From: an uncultured Kiritimatiellota bacterium
Lineage (GTDB): Bacteria > Verrucomicrobiota > Kiritimatiellia > RFP12 > DVOR01
Reading direction: 5' to 3'
NCBI GenBank assembly: GCA_944389565.1
Contig: CALXMV010000011.1
Span: 1 to 64,000 of the forward strand
Length of the DNA: 64,000 nucleotides
This document shows positions 22,913 to 30,807 of the stretch, one piece after another (the stretch's first letter is position 1; each line of letters begins with the position of its first letter). A program made the translations under genes and the position numbers. Below the pieces are notes generated by a model that was not told the DNA's origin, searched no databases, and was given only the letters and a program-made list of their open reading frames with translations.

Positions 22913-23389
22913 TCACGATTGGGTCATGGCGACGGAGCCGGAGCGCGAGATGTCCAGCACGTCGAAGGGATGCATGAGCGTGAGGAACTGCTCGACCTGC
23001 ATCTGCGAGCCCAGCATCTGGATGGTGAGCGCGTCGGGCTGGACGCCGACGACCTTCGCGCCGAAGAGCATGGCCACCTCGATGATGGGTGCGCGGCCGG
23101 TGGAGCGGGTGCTCACCTTGATGAGGATGGCCTCGCGATCGATGTGCGGACGGGCCGTCACGTCGTCCACGCTGAAGACGTTGATCTGCTTGGCCAGCTG
23201 GGCGACCACCTGGGCGATGACCGCCTCGTCGCCGGGGATGACGATGGTCATCTTGGAGATGGTGGGGTCGTTGGAGGGGCCGACGTTGAGGGTCTCGATG
23301 TTGTAGCCGCGGCCGGTGATGAGCCCGACGATCCGGGCGAGCACGCCGGGGCGGTTCTCGACCAGGACGTTGAGGATGTGCTTCTGCAT
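22913..23389 (-). CDS. ilvN: Acetolactate synthase small (regulatory) subunit
   Basis: A 158-residue regulatory subunit with an N-terminal ACT domain (HILNVLVENRPGVLARIVGLITGRGYNIETLNVGPS) that binds valine for feedback inhibition in the family, and a C-terminal domain (GRAPIIEVAMLFGAKVVGVQPDALTIQM, FDVLDISRSGSVAM). The ATG at 23389 is preferred over one seven codons upstream because AAGGAG sits about six bases before it. It follows ilvB by ten bases. The ilvB-ilvN order is standard; the symbol ilvH would be equally acceptable. Confidence 0.95.
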   Translation of the reverse strand: MQKHILNVLVENRPGVLARIVGLITGRGYNIETLNVGPSNDPTISKMTIVIPGDEAVIAQVVAQLAKQINVFSVDDVTARPHIDREAILIKVSTRSTGRAPIIEVAMLFGAKVVGVQPDALTIQMLGSQMQVEQFLTLMHPFDVLDISRSGSVAMTQS

Positions 23390-23399
23390 GGCGTGCTCC

Positions 23400-25160
23400 T
23401 TAGTTGTCATGATCCAGGATCATCTCGGAGAGCGCGGCGCCGGGGGCGACCATCGGCAGGACGTTCTCGTCCTCGGCGACGATGCACTCGATGACCCACG
23501 GGCGCGGGTCGGCGAAGGCCTCGGCGAAGGCGGCCTCGGCCTCGGCCAGGCTCCTGACGCGCCGGGCCTGGAGGCCGTAGGCCTGCGCCACGCCCACGAA
23601 GTCGGGCAGGTAGGTGGGGGCCTCGGGCGGCAGGATGTGCTCGTTGTCGGGACGGCCGTCCTGCGAGAGGACGGTGGCGGAGTAGCGGCCGCCGTAGAAA
23701 AGCTGCTGCCACTGGCGCACCATGCCCAGGCGGGCGTTGTTGAGGATGACGAACTTGACGGGCAGGCGGTGCTCCACGGCCACCACCAGCTCCTGGATGT
23801 TCATCTGGAAGCCGCCGTCGCCGTTCACCGAGAGGACGAGCGCGTCGGGGCGGCCGAGCTGCGCGCCGATGGCGCTGGGCACGCCGAAGCCCATCGTGCC
23901 CATGCCGCCGGAGGAGAGGAAGCCGCGGGGCGTGTCGTGGCGGAAGAACTGCGCGGCCCACATCTGGTTCTGCCCCACGTCGGTGGTGAGGACGGTGGGG
24001 CGGCCGGTGGCCGTGGCCGCGCGGTCGAGCGCCTCGACGACGGCCTGCGGCTGGAGCTTGCCGTCCTTGCGCGGGTGGTAGGTCGCGGGCTTGGCCTCGC
24101 GCCACTTGGCGATCTGCGCGAGCCAGTCGGAGCGGTCGGCCTTGGTGAGCTGCGGCAGGAGCGCCTCGAGCGTCTGGCGCAGGTCGCCGCAGACGGGGAT
24201 GTGCGTGGCGACGTTCTTGCCGATGGCCGAGGCGTCGACGTCGATGTGGGCGATCTTGGCGCCCTGCGCGAAGTCGGCGATGCGGCCGGTGACGCGGTCG
24301 TCGAAGCGCGCGCCGGCGGCGATCACGAGGTCGGCCTGCTGGATGGCGCTGTTGGCGGCCACCGAGCCGTGCATGCCCACCATCCACAGCGAGAGCGGCG
24401 AGCGCTCGGGGAAGGCGCCCAGCCCCATCAGCGTGGTGCAGACGGGGATCGAGTAGGTCTCGGCCAACGTGCGCAGGAGCCCGCAGGAATTGGAGAGGAT
24501 GGCGCCGCCGCCCACGTAGAGCACGGGGCGGTGGGACTTGTTGATGGCGTCGGCCAGGCGGGCCACCTGCGCCGCGGGCGGGCGGATCGTGGGGTGGTAG
24601 GCGCGGATCGCCACGTCCTGCACGTCGGGCTGGAGGGTGATGGCCTGCTGGACGTTCTTGGGGATGTCGATGAGCACGGGGCCGGGCTTGCCCGTGGAGG
24701 CGATGAAGAAGGCCTCCGCGATGACGCGCGGGAGCTCGTCCACCGAGCGCACCAGGTAATTGTGCTTGGTGACGCTGCGGGTGATGCCGGTGTTGTCCGC
24801 CTCCTGGAAGGCGTCCGTGCCGATCAGCGGCAGGCTCACCTGCCCGGCGATGACCACCAGCGGCACGCCGTCCATCATCGCGGTGGCCAGGCCGGTGACC
24901 GTGTTGGTGGCGCCGGGGCCGGAGGTGACGATGGCGCATCCCACGCGCCCGGTGGCGCGCGCGTAGCCATCGGCCATGTGGATGCCGCCCTGCTCGTGGC
25001 GCGGCAGCACCAGGCGCAACGGCGCGTCGTACAGCTTGTCGAAAAGGTCGATCGCCTGGCCGCCGGGATAGCCGAAGACGACCTCGACGCCGTTGTTCAG
25101 GAGCCCGTCGATGACGCATTGGGCGCCCGTGCGCCCCTGCGGGGGTTGATAAGGGGTCAT
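23400..25160 (-). CDS. ilvB: Acetolactate synthase large subunit
   Basis: A 586-residue thiamine-diphosphate enzyme that makes acetolactate or acetohydroxybutyrate for branched-chain amino acids. ThDP glutamate in RHEQGGIHMADGYARATG; FAD/structural middle domain with GSVAANSAIQQADLVIAAGARFDDRVTG; ThDP-binding motif GDGGFQMNIQELVVAVEHRLPVKFVILNN (GDG ... NN); MGFGVPSAIGA precedes it. Residues typical of herbicide-sensitive AHAS (QVSLPLIGTDAFQEAD) are present. A 173-codon open extension upstream lies in ilvE and is rejected; the ATG at 25160 starts right before GRTGAQCVIDGL. Confidence 0.96.
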   Translation of the reverse strand: MTPYQPPQGRTGAQCVIDGLLNNGVEVVFGYPGGQAIDLFDKLYDAPLRLVLPRHEQGGIHMADGYARATGRVGCAIVTSGPGATNTVTGLATAMMDGVPLVVIAGQVSLPLIGTDAFQEADNTGITRSVTKHNYLVRSVDELPRVIAEAFFIASTGKPGPVLIDIPKNVQQAITLQPDVQDVAIRAYHPTIRPPAAQVARLADAINKSHRPVLYVGGGAILSNSCGLLRTLAETYSIPVCTTLMGLGAFPERSPLSLWMVGMHGSVAANSAIQQADLVIAAGARFDDRVTGRIADFAQGAKIAHIDVDASAIGKNVATHIPVCGDLRQTLEALLPQLTKADRSDWLAQIAKWREAKPATYHPRKDGKLQPQAVVEALDRAATATGRPTVLTTDVGQNQMWAAQFFRHDTPRGFLSSGGMGTMGFGVPSAIGAQLGRPDALVLSVNGDGGFQMNIQELVVAVEHRLPVKFVILNNARLGMVRQWQQLFYGGRYSATVLSQDGRPDNEHILPPEAPTYLPDFVGVAQAYGLQARRVRSLAEAEAAFAEAFADPRPWVIECIVAEDENVLPMVAPGAALSEMILDHDN

Positions 25161-25171
25161 GCCGATATTCC

Positions 25172-26188
25172 TCACTTGATCTCGCGGCACCAGCCGTGCG
25201 GGTCCGGCGCGCGCCCGAACTGGATGTCCTGGAGCCGGTCGTGCAGCTCCTGCAGGCGGGGCCCGCAGGCGTCCGGCGAGCCGATGCGGATCACCTCGTC
25301 CCCGCGCACGATCTCGTAGACCGGCGTGACGACCACCGCCGTGCCGCACGCGCCGACCTCCGTGAACTCCCGCAGCTCCTCGTAAGGCACCGTGCGCACC
25401 TCCACCGCGTGCCCCAGATCGCGCGAGAGCTCCTGCAGCGAGAGGTTCGTCACCGAGGGCAGCACCGAGCGCGACTTCACCGTCACGTACGCGCCGCTCT
25501 TCGCGATGGCCACGAAGTTCGAGGTCGCGAACTCGTCGACCTTCGTGTGCGTGGCGCTGTCGAGATAGAGCTCCACGGGGAAGCCCATCCCGTGGGCCTT
25601 CTCGTGGGCCAGCAGGCTCGCGGCGTAATTGCCGCCGATCTTGATGTCGCCCGTGCCGAAGGGCGCCGCGCGGTCGCAATCGTCGAAGATGATCGCGCGC
25701 ACGGGCTTGATGCCTCCCTTGTAGTAATCGCCCATCGGCATCACCATCATCAGGAAGTCATACTCATGCGCCGGCGCCACGCCGATCTGCGGCCCCGTGC
25801 CGATCAGCAGCGGCCGCACATACATCGTGCACCCCGTGCCGTAGGGCGGCACGTAGTCGATGTTGTCGCGCACCACGCGGTCGATCGCCTCCAGGAACAT
25901 CTCCGTGGGCACCGGCGGCATCACCGTGCGCACCGCCGTGCGCTGCATCCGCTCCGCGTTCCGGTCCGGCCGGAAGGCCACCACGCGCCCATCCTTCTGG
26001 CGGAAGACCTTCAGCCCCTCGAAGGCCTCCTGCCCGTAATGCAGGCACCCCGCCGCGACGGACATCGTGATCGTGTCCTCGTTCACCAGGCGCCCCCCGT
26101 CCCAGGCGCCGTCCTTCCAATGATACCGGATGTGGCTCCGCGTGGGCGAATACGCGAAACCGAGCGTCGACCAATCGATGTCAACCAT
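25172..26188 (-). CDS. ilvE: Branched-chain amino acid aminotransferase
   Basis: A 338-residue fold-type IV PLP transaminase giving valine, leucine and isoleucine. The PLP lysine is in GDIKIGGNYAASLLAHEKA. Supporting motifs are LHYGQEAFEGLKVFR, NAERMQRTAVR, YVRPLLIGTGPQIGV, DEFATSNFVAIAKSG and EVGACGTAVVVTPV. The length and motifs match the longer BCAT subgroup (about 330-360 residues, as in eukaryotic and many bacterial enzymes). It follows the pncC stop with an 8-base overlap and precedes ilvB by 11 bases. Confidence 0.95.
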   Translation of the reverse strand: MVDIDWSTLGFAYSPTRSHIRYHWKDGAWDGGRLVNEDTITMSVAAGCLHYGQEAFEGLKVFRQKDGRVVAFRPDRNAERMQRTAVRTVMPPVPTEMFLEAIDRVVRDNIDYVPPYGTGCTMYVRPLLIGTGPQIGVAPAHEYDFLMMVMPMGDYYKGGIKPVRAIIFDDCDRAAPFGTGDIKIGGNYAASLLAHEKAHGMGFPVELYLDSATHTKVDEFATSNFVAIAKSGAYVTVKSRSVLPSVTNLSLQELSRDLGHAVEVRTVPYEELREFTEVGACGTAVVVTPVYEIVRGDEVIRIGSPDACGPRLQELHDRLQDIQFGRAPDPHGWCREIK

Positions 26189-26690
26189 TTTGCTCTCTCA
26201 CTTTCTCAAGGCACCACAGTGCCGCTTCCAAAGCCTTCCGGACCGTCTGCGCGCGCACCGCGCCGCGATCCCCCGAAAAACGGTTCTCCACCGCCAGCGT
26301 CTCCCCCGCGCCCCACGCCACGCCCACGTAGACCAGCCCCACCGGCTTGCCCGCCGTCGCCCCGCCCGGCCCCGCGATGCCCGTCGTCGCGAGCGCCAGA
26401 TCCGCCCCCAGCGCACGCCGCGCCCCGGCCGCCATCTCCCGCGCGCAATCCGCGCTCACCGCCCCCACCCGCCGCAACATCCCCGGGGACACCCCCAGCA
26501 ACGCCTCCTTCACCCGGTTCTGGTAGCACACCACGCCCCCCTCGTAGACCGCGCTCGCCCCCGGCACCGCCGTCAGCGCCGCCCCCAGCAGGCCGCCGGT
26601 GCACGACTCCGCCGTCGCCAGGCGCACCCCCGCCGCCCGGCACGCCGCGATCAGCCTGCCCGCCAACGCGTGATCGTTCTCTGCCGACAT
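26181..26690 (-). CDS. pncC: Nicotinamide-nucleotide amidohydrolase (CinA C-terminal domain)
   Basis: About 169 residues, a stand-alone CinA C-terminal domain that deamidates NMN to nicotinate mononucleotide in pyridine-nucleotide recycling. Motifs: LATAESCTGGLLGAALTAVPGAS, EGGVVCYQNRVKEALLGV, ALATTGIAGPGGATAGKPVGLVYVG. It lacks the N-terminal MoeA-like domain of full CinA. Start is uncertain: ATG at 26690 or 26699 (three codons longer); a GGGGAT sequence lies just before the latter. It opens the seven-gene amino-acid run; NMN deamidation would feed nicotinate mononucleotide to NadD (8.3 kb), an inference. Confidence 0.88.
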   Translation of the reverse strand: MSAENDHALAGRLIAACRAAGVRLATAESCTGGLLGAALTAVPGASAVYEGGVVCYQNRVKEALLGVSPGMLRRVGAVSADCAREMAAGARRALGADLALATTGIAGPGGATAGKPVGLVYVGVAWGAGETLAVENRFSGDRGAVRAQTVRKALEAALWCLEKVREQNG

Positions 26691-26708
26691 CGCTTCCATA
26701 TCCCCATA

Positions 26709-26714
26709 GTTATA
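26709..26714 (-). promoter_or_regulatory. Possible -10 box for the pncC-ilvEBN-aroE run
   Basis: On the minus strand TATAAC lies at 26714-26709, within GGTATAACT. Transcription would start near 26702, very close to the ATG, giving a leader of about 12 bases or fewer. No convincing -35 is seen at 16-18 bases, so the call is weak. Confidence 0.3.
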
Positions 26715-26813
26715 CCACAAATCACGCCCCCGTGCACACCCCCACCCCGCAAGAGCCGAAAAAAACCCCGACCCCTGCCGCGAAACGGCCGCCCACCGGC
26801 AGGCTTCGGGGCC

Positions 26814-26872
26814 AAACCCTAAGGGGTCGAGGGCCAAACCCTAAGGGGTCGGGGGTCAAACCCTAAGGGGTT
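26814..26872. repeat. Second array of the 22-bp-period intergenic repeat
   Basis: The core AAACCCTAAGGGG occurs at 26814, 26836 and 26858, an exact 22-base period, with linkers ending GTCGA or GTCG and a final TTCGGCC. The same core and period occur at 10517-10582, but the linkers differ (CC or TC instead of CGCCCCC). This array lies between the divergent pncC and the ABC cassette, upstream of both. It could be a protein-binding or dispersed intergenic repeat. No coding function is seen. Confidence 0.85.
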
Positions 26873-26879
26873 CGGCCTC

Positions 26880-27074
26880 GGCGATGCCCGCCATCGCCCA
26901 GGAGCCCCGCCCCACCATCCCTTACCCCAAAAACATCGTTTTCTTCGTGATTCCCGAAAATATGCCATGGGCGAACTCAATTTTTTCTAAAAAACAAAAA
27001 ATCGCGTAAGAGTCGCCTGTCATGCGGCAAATATCTTGCGTAGAAGGATAATTCTTCTCCGCGAAGAAAGAAAC
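26880..27074 (+). other. AT-rich region upstream of the ABC cassette (no gene)
   Basis: This stretch is far less GC-rich than its surroundings around 26980-27060. It has T6 at 26981-26986 and A6 at 26989-26994, and A-tracts just before 27000, resembling an UP-element or a curved segment. A -10-like GATAAT lies at 27047-27052, about 23 bases before the first ATG of the cassette; the -35 (GCGGCA at 27024-27029) is poor. The hairpin AGAAG/CTTCT around the -10 (27042-27058) could affect it. Promoter assignment is tentative. Confidence 0.35.
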
Positions 27075-27177
27075 ATGACGATGAGACGATCGGACACGAC
27101 CGGGACGTGGCTCGGCGGCGCACGCGGCTTCCTGCGCGCGGCGTTGCTTTGCCTCGCGGCGCTCGCCGTCCCCGCCT

Positions 27178-28278
27178 GTGTGCGGGGGGGGTACTGACGA
27201 CCCCGTAAAGAAACTCGCCGAATTACGGGAGAAAGCCTCAGAGGGGGATATTGTCGCGCAACGGCTATTGGGCGCGCGGTATCTCGACGGGGATGGGGTG
27301 CTGCAGAGTTATGACTTGGCGCGCCACTGGCTGAGCAAGGCGGCGGAGAGAGACGATGCCACGGCCCAACTGCTGTTGGCCAAGTTGTGGATGTCGGGGA
27401 AGATGGGGGGCGACCAAGGGTCGGCCAACGTGAAGGCCTATTGGTGGCTGCGCAGGGGACTGGTGTGGCGGCGATGGGTAATCACCACTTGGGAGCAATA
27501 TACGTTGCCGTTCTGGTTGGCATTCTTGGGGCGCTATGAGGTGGCACACTCGTTCCGGAAGGCCCGTGAGGCGACGTGGTGGAATTACCTGCCCATCGCC
27601 TACCGCTTCCAGCCGGAGTACTTCGTCCGCGACGAGGGGGATAAGGATAAGGGCCCACGTTTCCGCACGGGGCTGTTCGTGGCGTTCAATGCCCCGCTTG
27701 ACTATGCCCGGGATGACGCGGCGTTCGATGCGTTGGTGCGGTGCCTGGCCTTGGCGATGGAGGACAAGCCCGATTTGCGCGTGGTGTGGGACTGGGAGCT
27801 CTTGTCGGGGGCGGAATCGCAAAAGGAGGAGTCGTTCCTGACGTGGGCGGTCTGGTCGTTGCGCGCGGACATCGCGACGCGGAACCGTCCCTTCACGGAG
27901 GCGCGCCTGATCCGACTGCTGCAAGGCTTGGGGAAAGACAATGTGCGGGTCTTGCTGGAGAAGCCGGACACGACGGGGACGTTGCCGCTCTATCTGGCCA
28001 TCAGCCAGAGACAAAACGCCGTCGCCAAGGAGATGCTGGCGTGCTATTCGAACAAGGGCCTGCGGGAGCTCCGCGGGAAAGACCCGACCGGGAACAAGAC
28101 GCGACGGATAACCGTGCGGGAGTGCGCGGATCTCGCGGGCAACACGGAAATCTCGGGGTATCTTGAGCGAAGGCTCAACGCGTCTGACCAAGACTCAACG
28201 CGTCTGACCAAGGTCAAGCCTCCCCTTCCACGCAAGCCTGGAGGGCAACAACCGGGCAGGACGAGCCGCTTTACATGA
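27178..28278 (+). CDS. Readable body of the Sel1-like repeat protein
   Basis: A 366-codon frame, the part of the disrupted gene that can still be read as one ORF. Residues ~8-75 contain Sel1-like repeats (KASEGDIVAQRLLGARYLDG, LARHWLSKAAERDDATAQLL), an alpha/alpha solenoid used in protein-protein contact. The middle holds an unrecognised region with YFVRDEGDKDKGPRF and RVVWDWELLSG. Residues ~255-325 look ankyrin-like (TGTLPLYLAISQRQNAVAKEML, RECADLAGNTEISGYLERR). The last ~33 residues (from Asp-Ser-Thr-Arg) arise from the 20-bp duplication and are probably not ancestral. The GTG at 27178 is only a nominal start; no Shine-Dalgarno supports it. Confidence 0.6.
   Translation: MCGGGTDDPVKKLAELREKASEGDIVAQRLLGARYLDGDGVLQSYDLARHWLSKAAERDDATAQLLLAKLWMSGKMGGDQGSANVKAYWWLRRGLVWRRWVITTWEQYTLPFWLAFLGRYEVAHSFRKAREATWWNYLPIAYRFQPEYFVRDEGDKDKGPRFRTGLFVAFNAPLDYARDDAAFDALVRCLALAMEDKPDLRVVWDWELLSGAESQKEESFLTWAVWSLRADIATRNRPFTEARLIRLLQGLGKDNVRVLLEKPDTTGTLPLYLAISQRQNAVAKEMLACYSNKGLRELRGKDPTGNKTRRITVRECADLAGNTEISGYLERRLNASDQDSTRLTKVKPPLPRKPGGQQPGRTSRFT
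27184..27191 (+). repeat. Homopolymeric G8 tract at the lipoprotein frame break
   Basis: Eight consecutive G sit directly after the lipobox cysteine codon region. Loss of one G would join the signal peptide to the Sel1 body. Such tracts slip during replication, so this is a candidate phase-variation switch; it is equally a classic place for sequencing error. Confidence 0.8.
28174..28212 (+). repeat. 20-bp tandem duplication inside the Sel1 gene
   Basis: The sequence beginning CTCAACGCGTCTGACCAAG occurs at 28174 and again at 28194, a 20-base unit. Twenty is not a multiple of three, so the duplication changes frame. Removing one copy extends the reading frame to the TGA at 28332-28334. Confidence 0.9.
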
Positions 28279-28338
28279 AGTTTATCCGGGAACGCAAACG
28301 CAAACGATTGGAACGCGAGTCGAGAGAGGAGTGACGCG

Positions 28339-30789
28339 ATGAGACGTTGGAGCATGGTTTTGGCTGTGGCGCTGGGGCTATTGCCTTTGGCGCGACAGGT
28401 TTCGGCGGCGGAGCCGGAGCGTGCGACGGTCAACGGGGTGACGCTGGAGCGGCTGGAGGGCACGGAGCCCAACTGGCGGGTGATCGGCGTGGACCGAATG
28501 CGCAAGTTCGACGTCCTGGACCTGACGCAGGAGGCGTTGGGGGGGCGACAGGTCGTGGAATTGCCGACGCAAGACTTCAAGGTCTCCTTCTATGACCCGG
28601 ACAAGCGGGAAGAGGTGGAGGACGACCTGAAACTCTTCGAGGGCGTTTCCGTCAAGACCATTCGCCTGCCGGGGACGATCGAGACGCTCGACACGACCTG
28701 CCTGCGCGGGGTGGAGGGGCTGGAGACGCTCGTCTTTGCCGGGCGGGTGCCGCGCTTCCAGGAGAAGGACAGGCGATTTTGGGGCGGCATCAACCGATCG
28801 TGGAGAGGGGATCTGAAACAGGTGGTCTTCGAGGACGAGGTGGCACCGGAACGCCTGGGCGGGATTTTCGGCGCCATCGAGACGATCGCCTTCGGCGCGA
28901 AGGCCAAGATCCCCACGCGGAAGGAACGGGCGGAGGCGTTGCTCCGGGAGGCATCGAGCCTGAAACGGCTGGTGGTGCCCTTCAGCTTGGCCATCCAAGA
29001 GAAAAACCCGTGGTGGTCGATCGTCCAGCATTCGCCGTTGGCCAAGGAGGAGGTCATCTCCGCGCCAAGCACCGACGAGCCCAGGAAGTTCAGGACCTTC
29101 AAGGCGTTCTATGCGGAGCGCGGCCTGCCGTACGAGGAAGCCGAGAGCGCGGTTTGCCTGCTGAACTGCGGGGAGGAGGCGGAGATTTCGGACAAGGTGA
29201 CGGACATCCGCCTGGACGCGCTGGGGGCCATCGGGCGGGACACGCGCATCTACCTGCCAACCTTCTTCCGGCGCTTCCTGACCCCGCCGAGCGACACGTG
29301 GGAAAATCGTTTCTGGCTGAAGCAGGACACCGTGCGCTTCTTCCCCGACATCTCCGAACCGCGCAACCAACAGGCGCGCAAGGGCGACCGGATCTTCCCG
29401 GACGTCTTCGCCGCCGCGCCGCTGTCCATCTCGTCGCCCTATCACGGGCTCTTCGTCGAGGCGGAGGTGACGGAGGGCGTCCACAACGGGTGGTGCGCGC
29501 GCCCACAGGGCTGGGAGCCGGGGGCCCCGACCGAGGCGTGGCAGGACGCGCATGGCTTGGTCTATGGGCAGACGCTCCGCCTGGCGATGGACCACCGTTA
29601 CCGCCTGCGCCCGCAATTGCTCTTGGCCAACGGGAAGCGGTTGCCGGTCATGATCGACACGGGGCGCACCAACACGACGATCGCGTTCTCGACGCCGCCG
29701 CAACGGCACTGGCTGCTGGGCGCAACGCTGTGGCTGCTGGGGGTGCTCGTCGCGTATGTGGCGTTGCTGTGGGGGTGCGCGCGCTTTCTCAAGGGCGGTT
29801 GGCTCGACCGCAACCTGGCGCAGCCGTTCCTGGAGGCGGAGTGGTGGCAGCATGCGCTCTTCGCCGGGAGCGTCGCGCTCATCGTGCTGAGCGCCTATGA
29901 GGTGCCGAAGAGCCTGGCGCAGGTGTGGCTGTGGGCGGAGGTGGCGAACTACCTCAACGGCTCCTTCCTCTCCTCGCTCCTGATCTCCATCTCCACCACG
30001 CTCGTGCAGATCGCGCTGGGATTGCTGAAGGGGGTTTCCTTCTCCATTTATGTGGTTCAGGTGGAGTTGGAGCCCATCATCGCGCCGTGCACGGATGTGC
30101 TGGCGCGGGTGGGGTGGTTCAGCTGGCTGTCCACGGTGTGCCTGGCCTTCCTGCGCATTCTCAGCGAGATCCTGCGCGAGTGCGCCACGGAGATTTGGGT
30201 GACGCTGGGGTGCCTGACCCTCTTCCACACGTGGCCCACGCGGTTCATGGCGGGGCTTCGCGAGCGGTGCGCGTGGCTGGGCGGCGTGCTGTCGGTGGCG
30301 GGGTTCTTGGCCATCGGCTTGCCGCTCTTCCTCTTCTGCTGCTCGTGGTTCTCGCTGCGGATGATGGCGCACGCGGGCAACACCTTCAACGACGCGCTCG
30401 CCTCCTTCGCCAGCCTGGCGGACTCCTTCTCCATCCAGACCTTCATCTCGCTGACGGCGCTGAAAGAATGCATGGGGCTGCTGATGGATGCGTTGGCGGA
30501 GCTGACGAGCGCCTCCGTCTTCTACATCGTCACCAAATGCTTTGACTGCTTCCTGGTGCCGCTGGGGTTGCTGTGGATGACGCTGACGGCCCTGCGGCGC
30601 TTTGGGGTGGTGAAGGGCGTGTCCTTCCGGGACTTCGCGTCTTACGGAAGCTTCCGCGAGCGTTTCCTGCCCGACCGCCCGGTCATATCCATCAAGCGCC
30701 CGCAGGCCGCCACGGGCGACCTGGAGGCGGCGAAAACCGACAAAACGCTGGACGCGCCCGCCGCCAAGGCGCGCGACAGACAGGCATGA
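28339..30789 (+). CDS. Exported/multi-membrane protein of unknown function (ABC cassette)
   Basis: An 816-residue protein. Residues 1-24 are a signal peptide (MVLAVALGLLPLARQVSAAE). Residues ~25-445 are soluble, presumably periplasmic, with LRR-like phrases (RGVEGLETLVFAGRVPRF, LKRLVVPFSLAI). From residue ~450 there are six or seven membrane segments (LLGATLWLLGVLVAYVALLW, ALFAGSVALIVLSAY, WLGGVLSVAGFLAIGLPLFL, PLGLLWMTLTALRRFGV), then a short charged tail. I recognise no family. The ATG follows an RBS (GAGAGAGGAG) and lies four bases after the ancestral stop of the Sel1 gene. As the largest partner of the ABC cassette it may be a membrane scaffold or channel; this is inference. Confidence 0.8.
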   Translation: MRRWSMVLAVALGLLPLARQVSAAEPERATVNGVTLERLEGTEPNWRVIGVDRMRKFDVLDLTQEALGGRQVVELPTQDFKVSFYDPDKREEVEDDLKLFEGVSVKTIRLPGTIETLDTTCLRGVEGLETLVFAGRVPRFQEKDRRFWGGINRSWRGDLKQVVFEDEVAPERLGGIFGAIETIAFGAKAKIPTRKERAEALLREASSLKRLVVPFSLAIQEKNPWWSIVQHSPLAKEEVISAPSTDEPRKFRTFKAFYAERGLPYEEAESAVCLLNCGEEAEISDKVTDIRLDALGAIGRDTRIYLPTFFRRFLTPPSDTWENRFWLKQDTVRFFPDISEPRNQQARKGDRIFPDVFAAAPLSISSPYHGLFVEAEVTEGVHNGWCARPQGWEPGAPTEAWQDAHGLVYGQTLRLAMDHRYRLRPQLLLANGKRLPVMIDTGRTNTTIAFSTPPQRHWLLGATLWLLGVLVAYVALLWGCARFLKGGWLDRNLAQPFLEAEWWQHALFAGSVALIVLSAYEVPKSLAQVWLWAEVANYLNGSFLSSLLISISTTLVQIALGLLKGVSFSIYVVQVELEPIIAPCTDVLARVGWFSWLSTVCLAFLRILSEILRECATEIWVTLGCLTLFHTWPTRFMAGLRERCAWLGGVLSVAGFLAIGLPLFLFCCSWFSLRMMAHAGNTFNDALASFASLADSFSIQTFISLTALKECMGLLMDALAELTSASVFYIVTKCFDCFLVPLGLLWMTLTALRRFGVVKGVSFRDFASYGSFRERFLPDRPVISIKRPQAATGDLEAAKTDKTLDAPAAKARDRQA

Positions 30790-30807
30790 TCCGGAAAGGG
30801 ACTCTCC

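Larger units (their letters stand above)
27075..28334 (+). pseudogene. Sel1-repeat lipoprotein gene, disrupted by a G8 tract and a 20-bp duplication
   Basis: Reconstructed ancestral frame. The ATG at 27075 opens a 40-codon frame with a lipoprotein signal peptide: ALLCLAALAVPAC, Cys35 as the likely lipidated residue. It then stops at 27195-27197 after a run of eight G (27184-27191). With seven G the signal reads straight into the Sel1 body (next entry). At the other end, two copies of a 20-base sequence (28174-28193 and 28194-28212) shift the frame. With one copy the body continues past the present stop to 28334 through a basic tail (MKFIRERKRKRLERE), ending four bases before the next gene. 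The intact protein would have ~412 residues. Phase variation, decay or assembly error cannot be told apart. Confidence 0.7.

Noticed and set aside
28275-28334. A separate 19-codon gene with an ATGA overlap
   Set aside because: Its sequence is better explained as the ancestral C-terminus of the Sel1 gene cut off by the 20-bp duplication, because removal of one copy joins the frames exactly.
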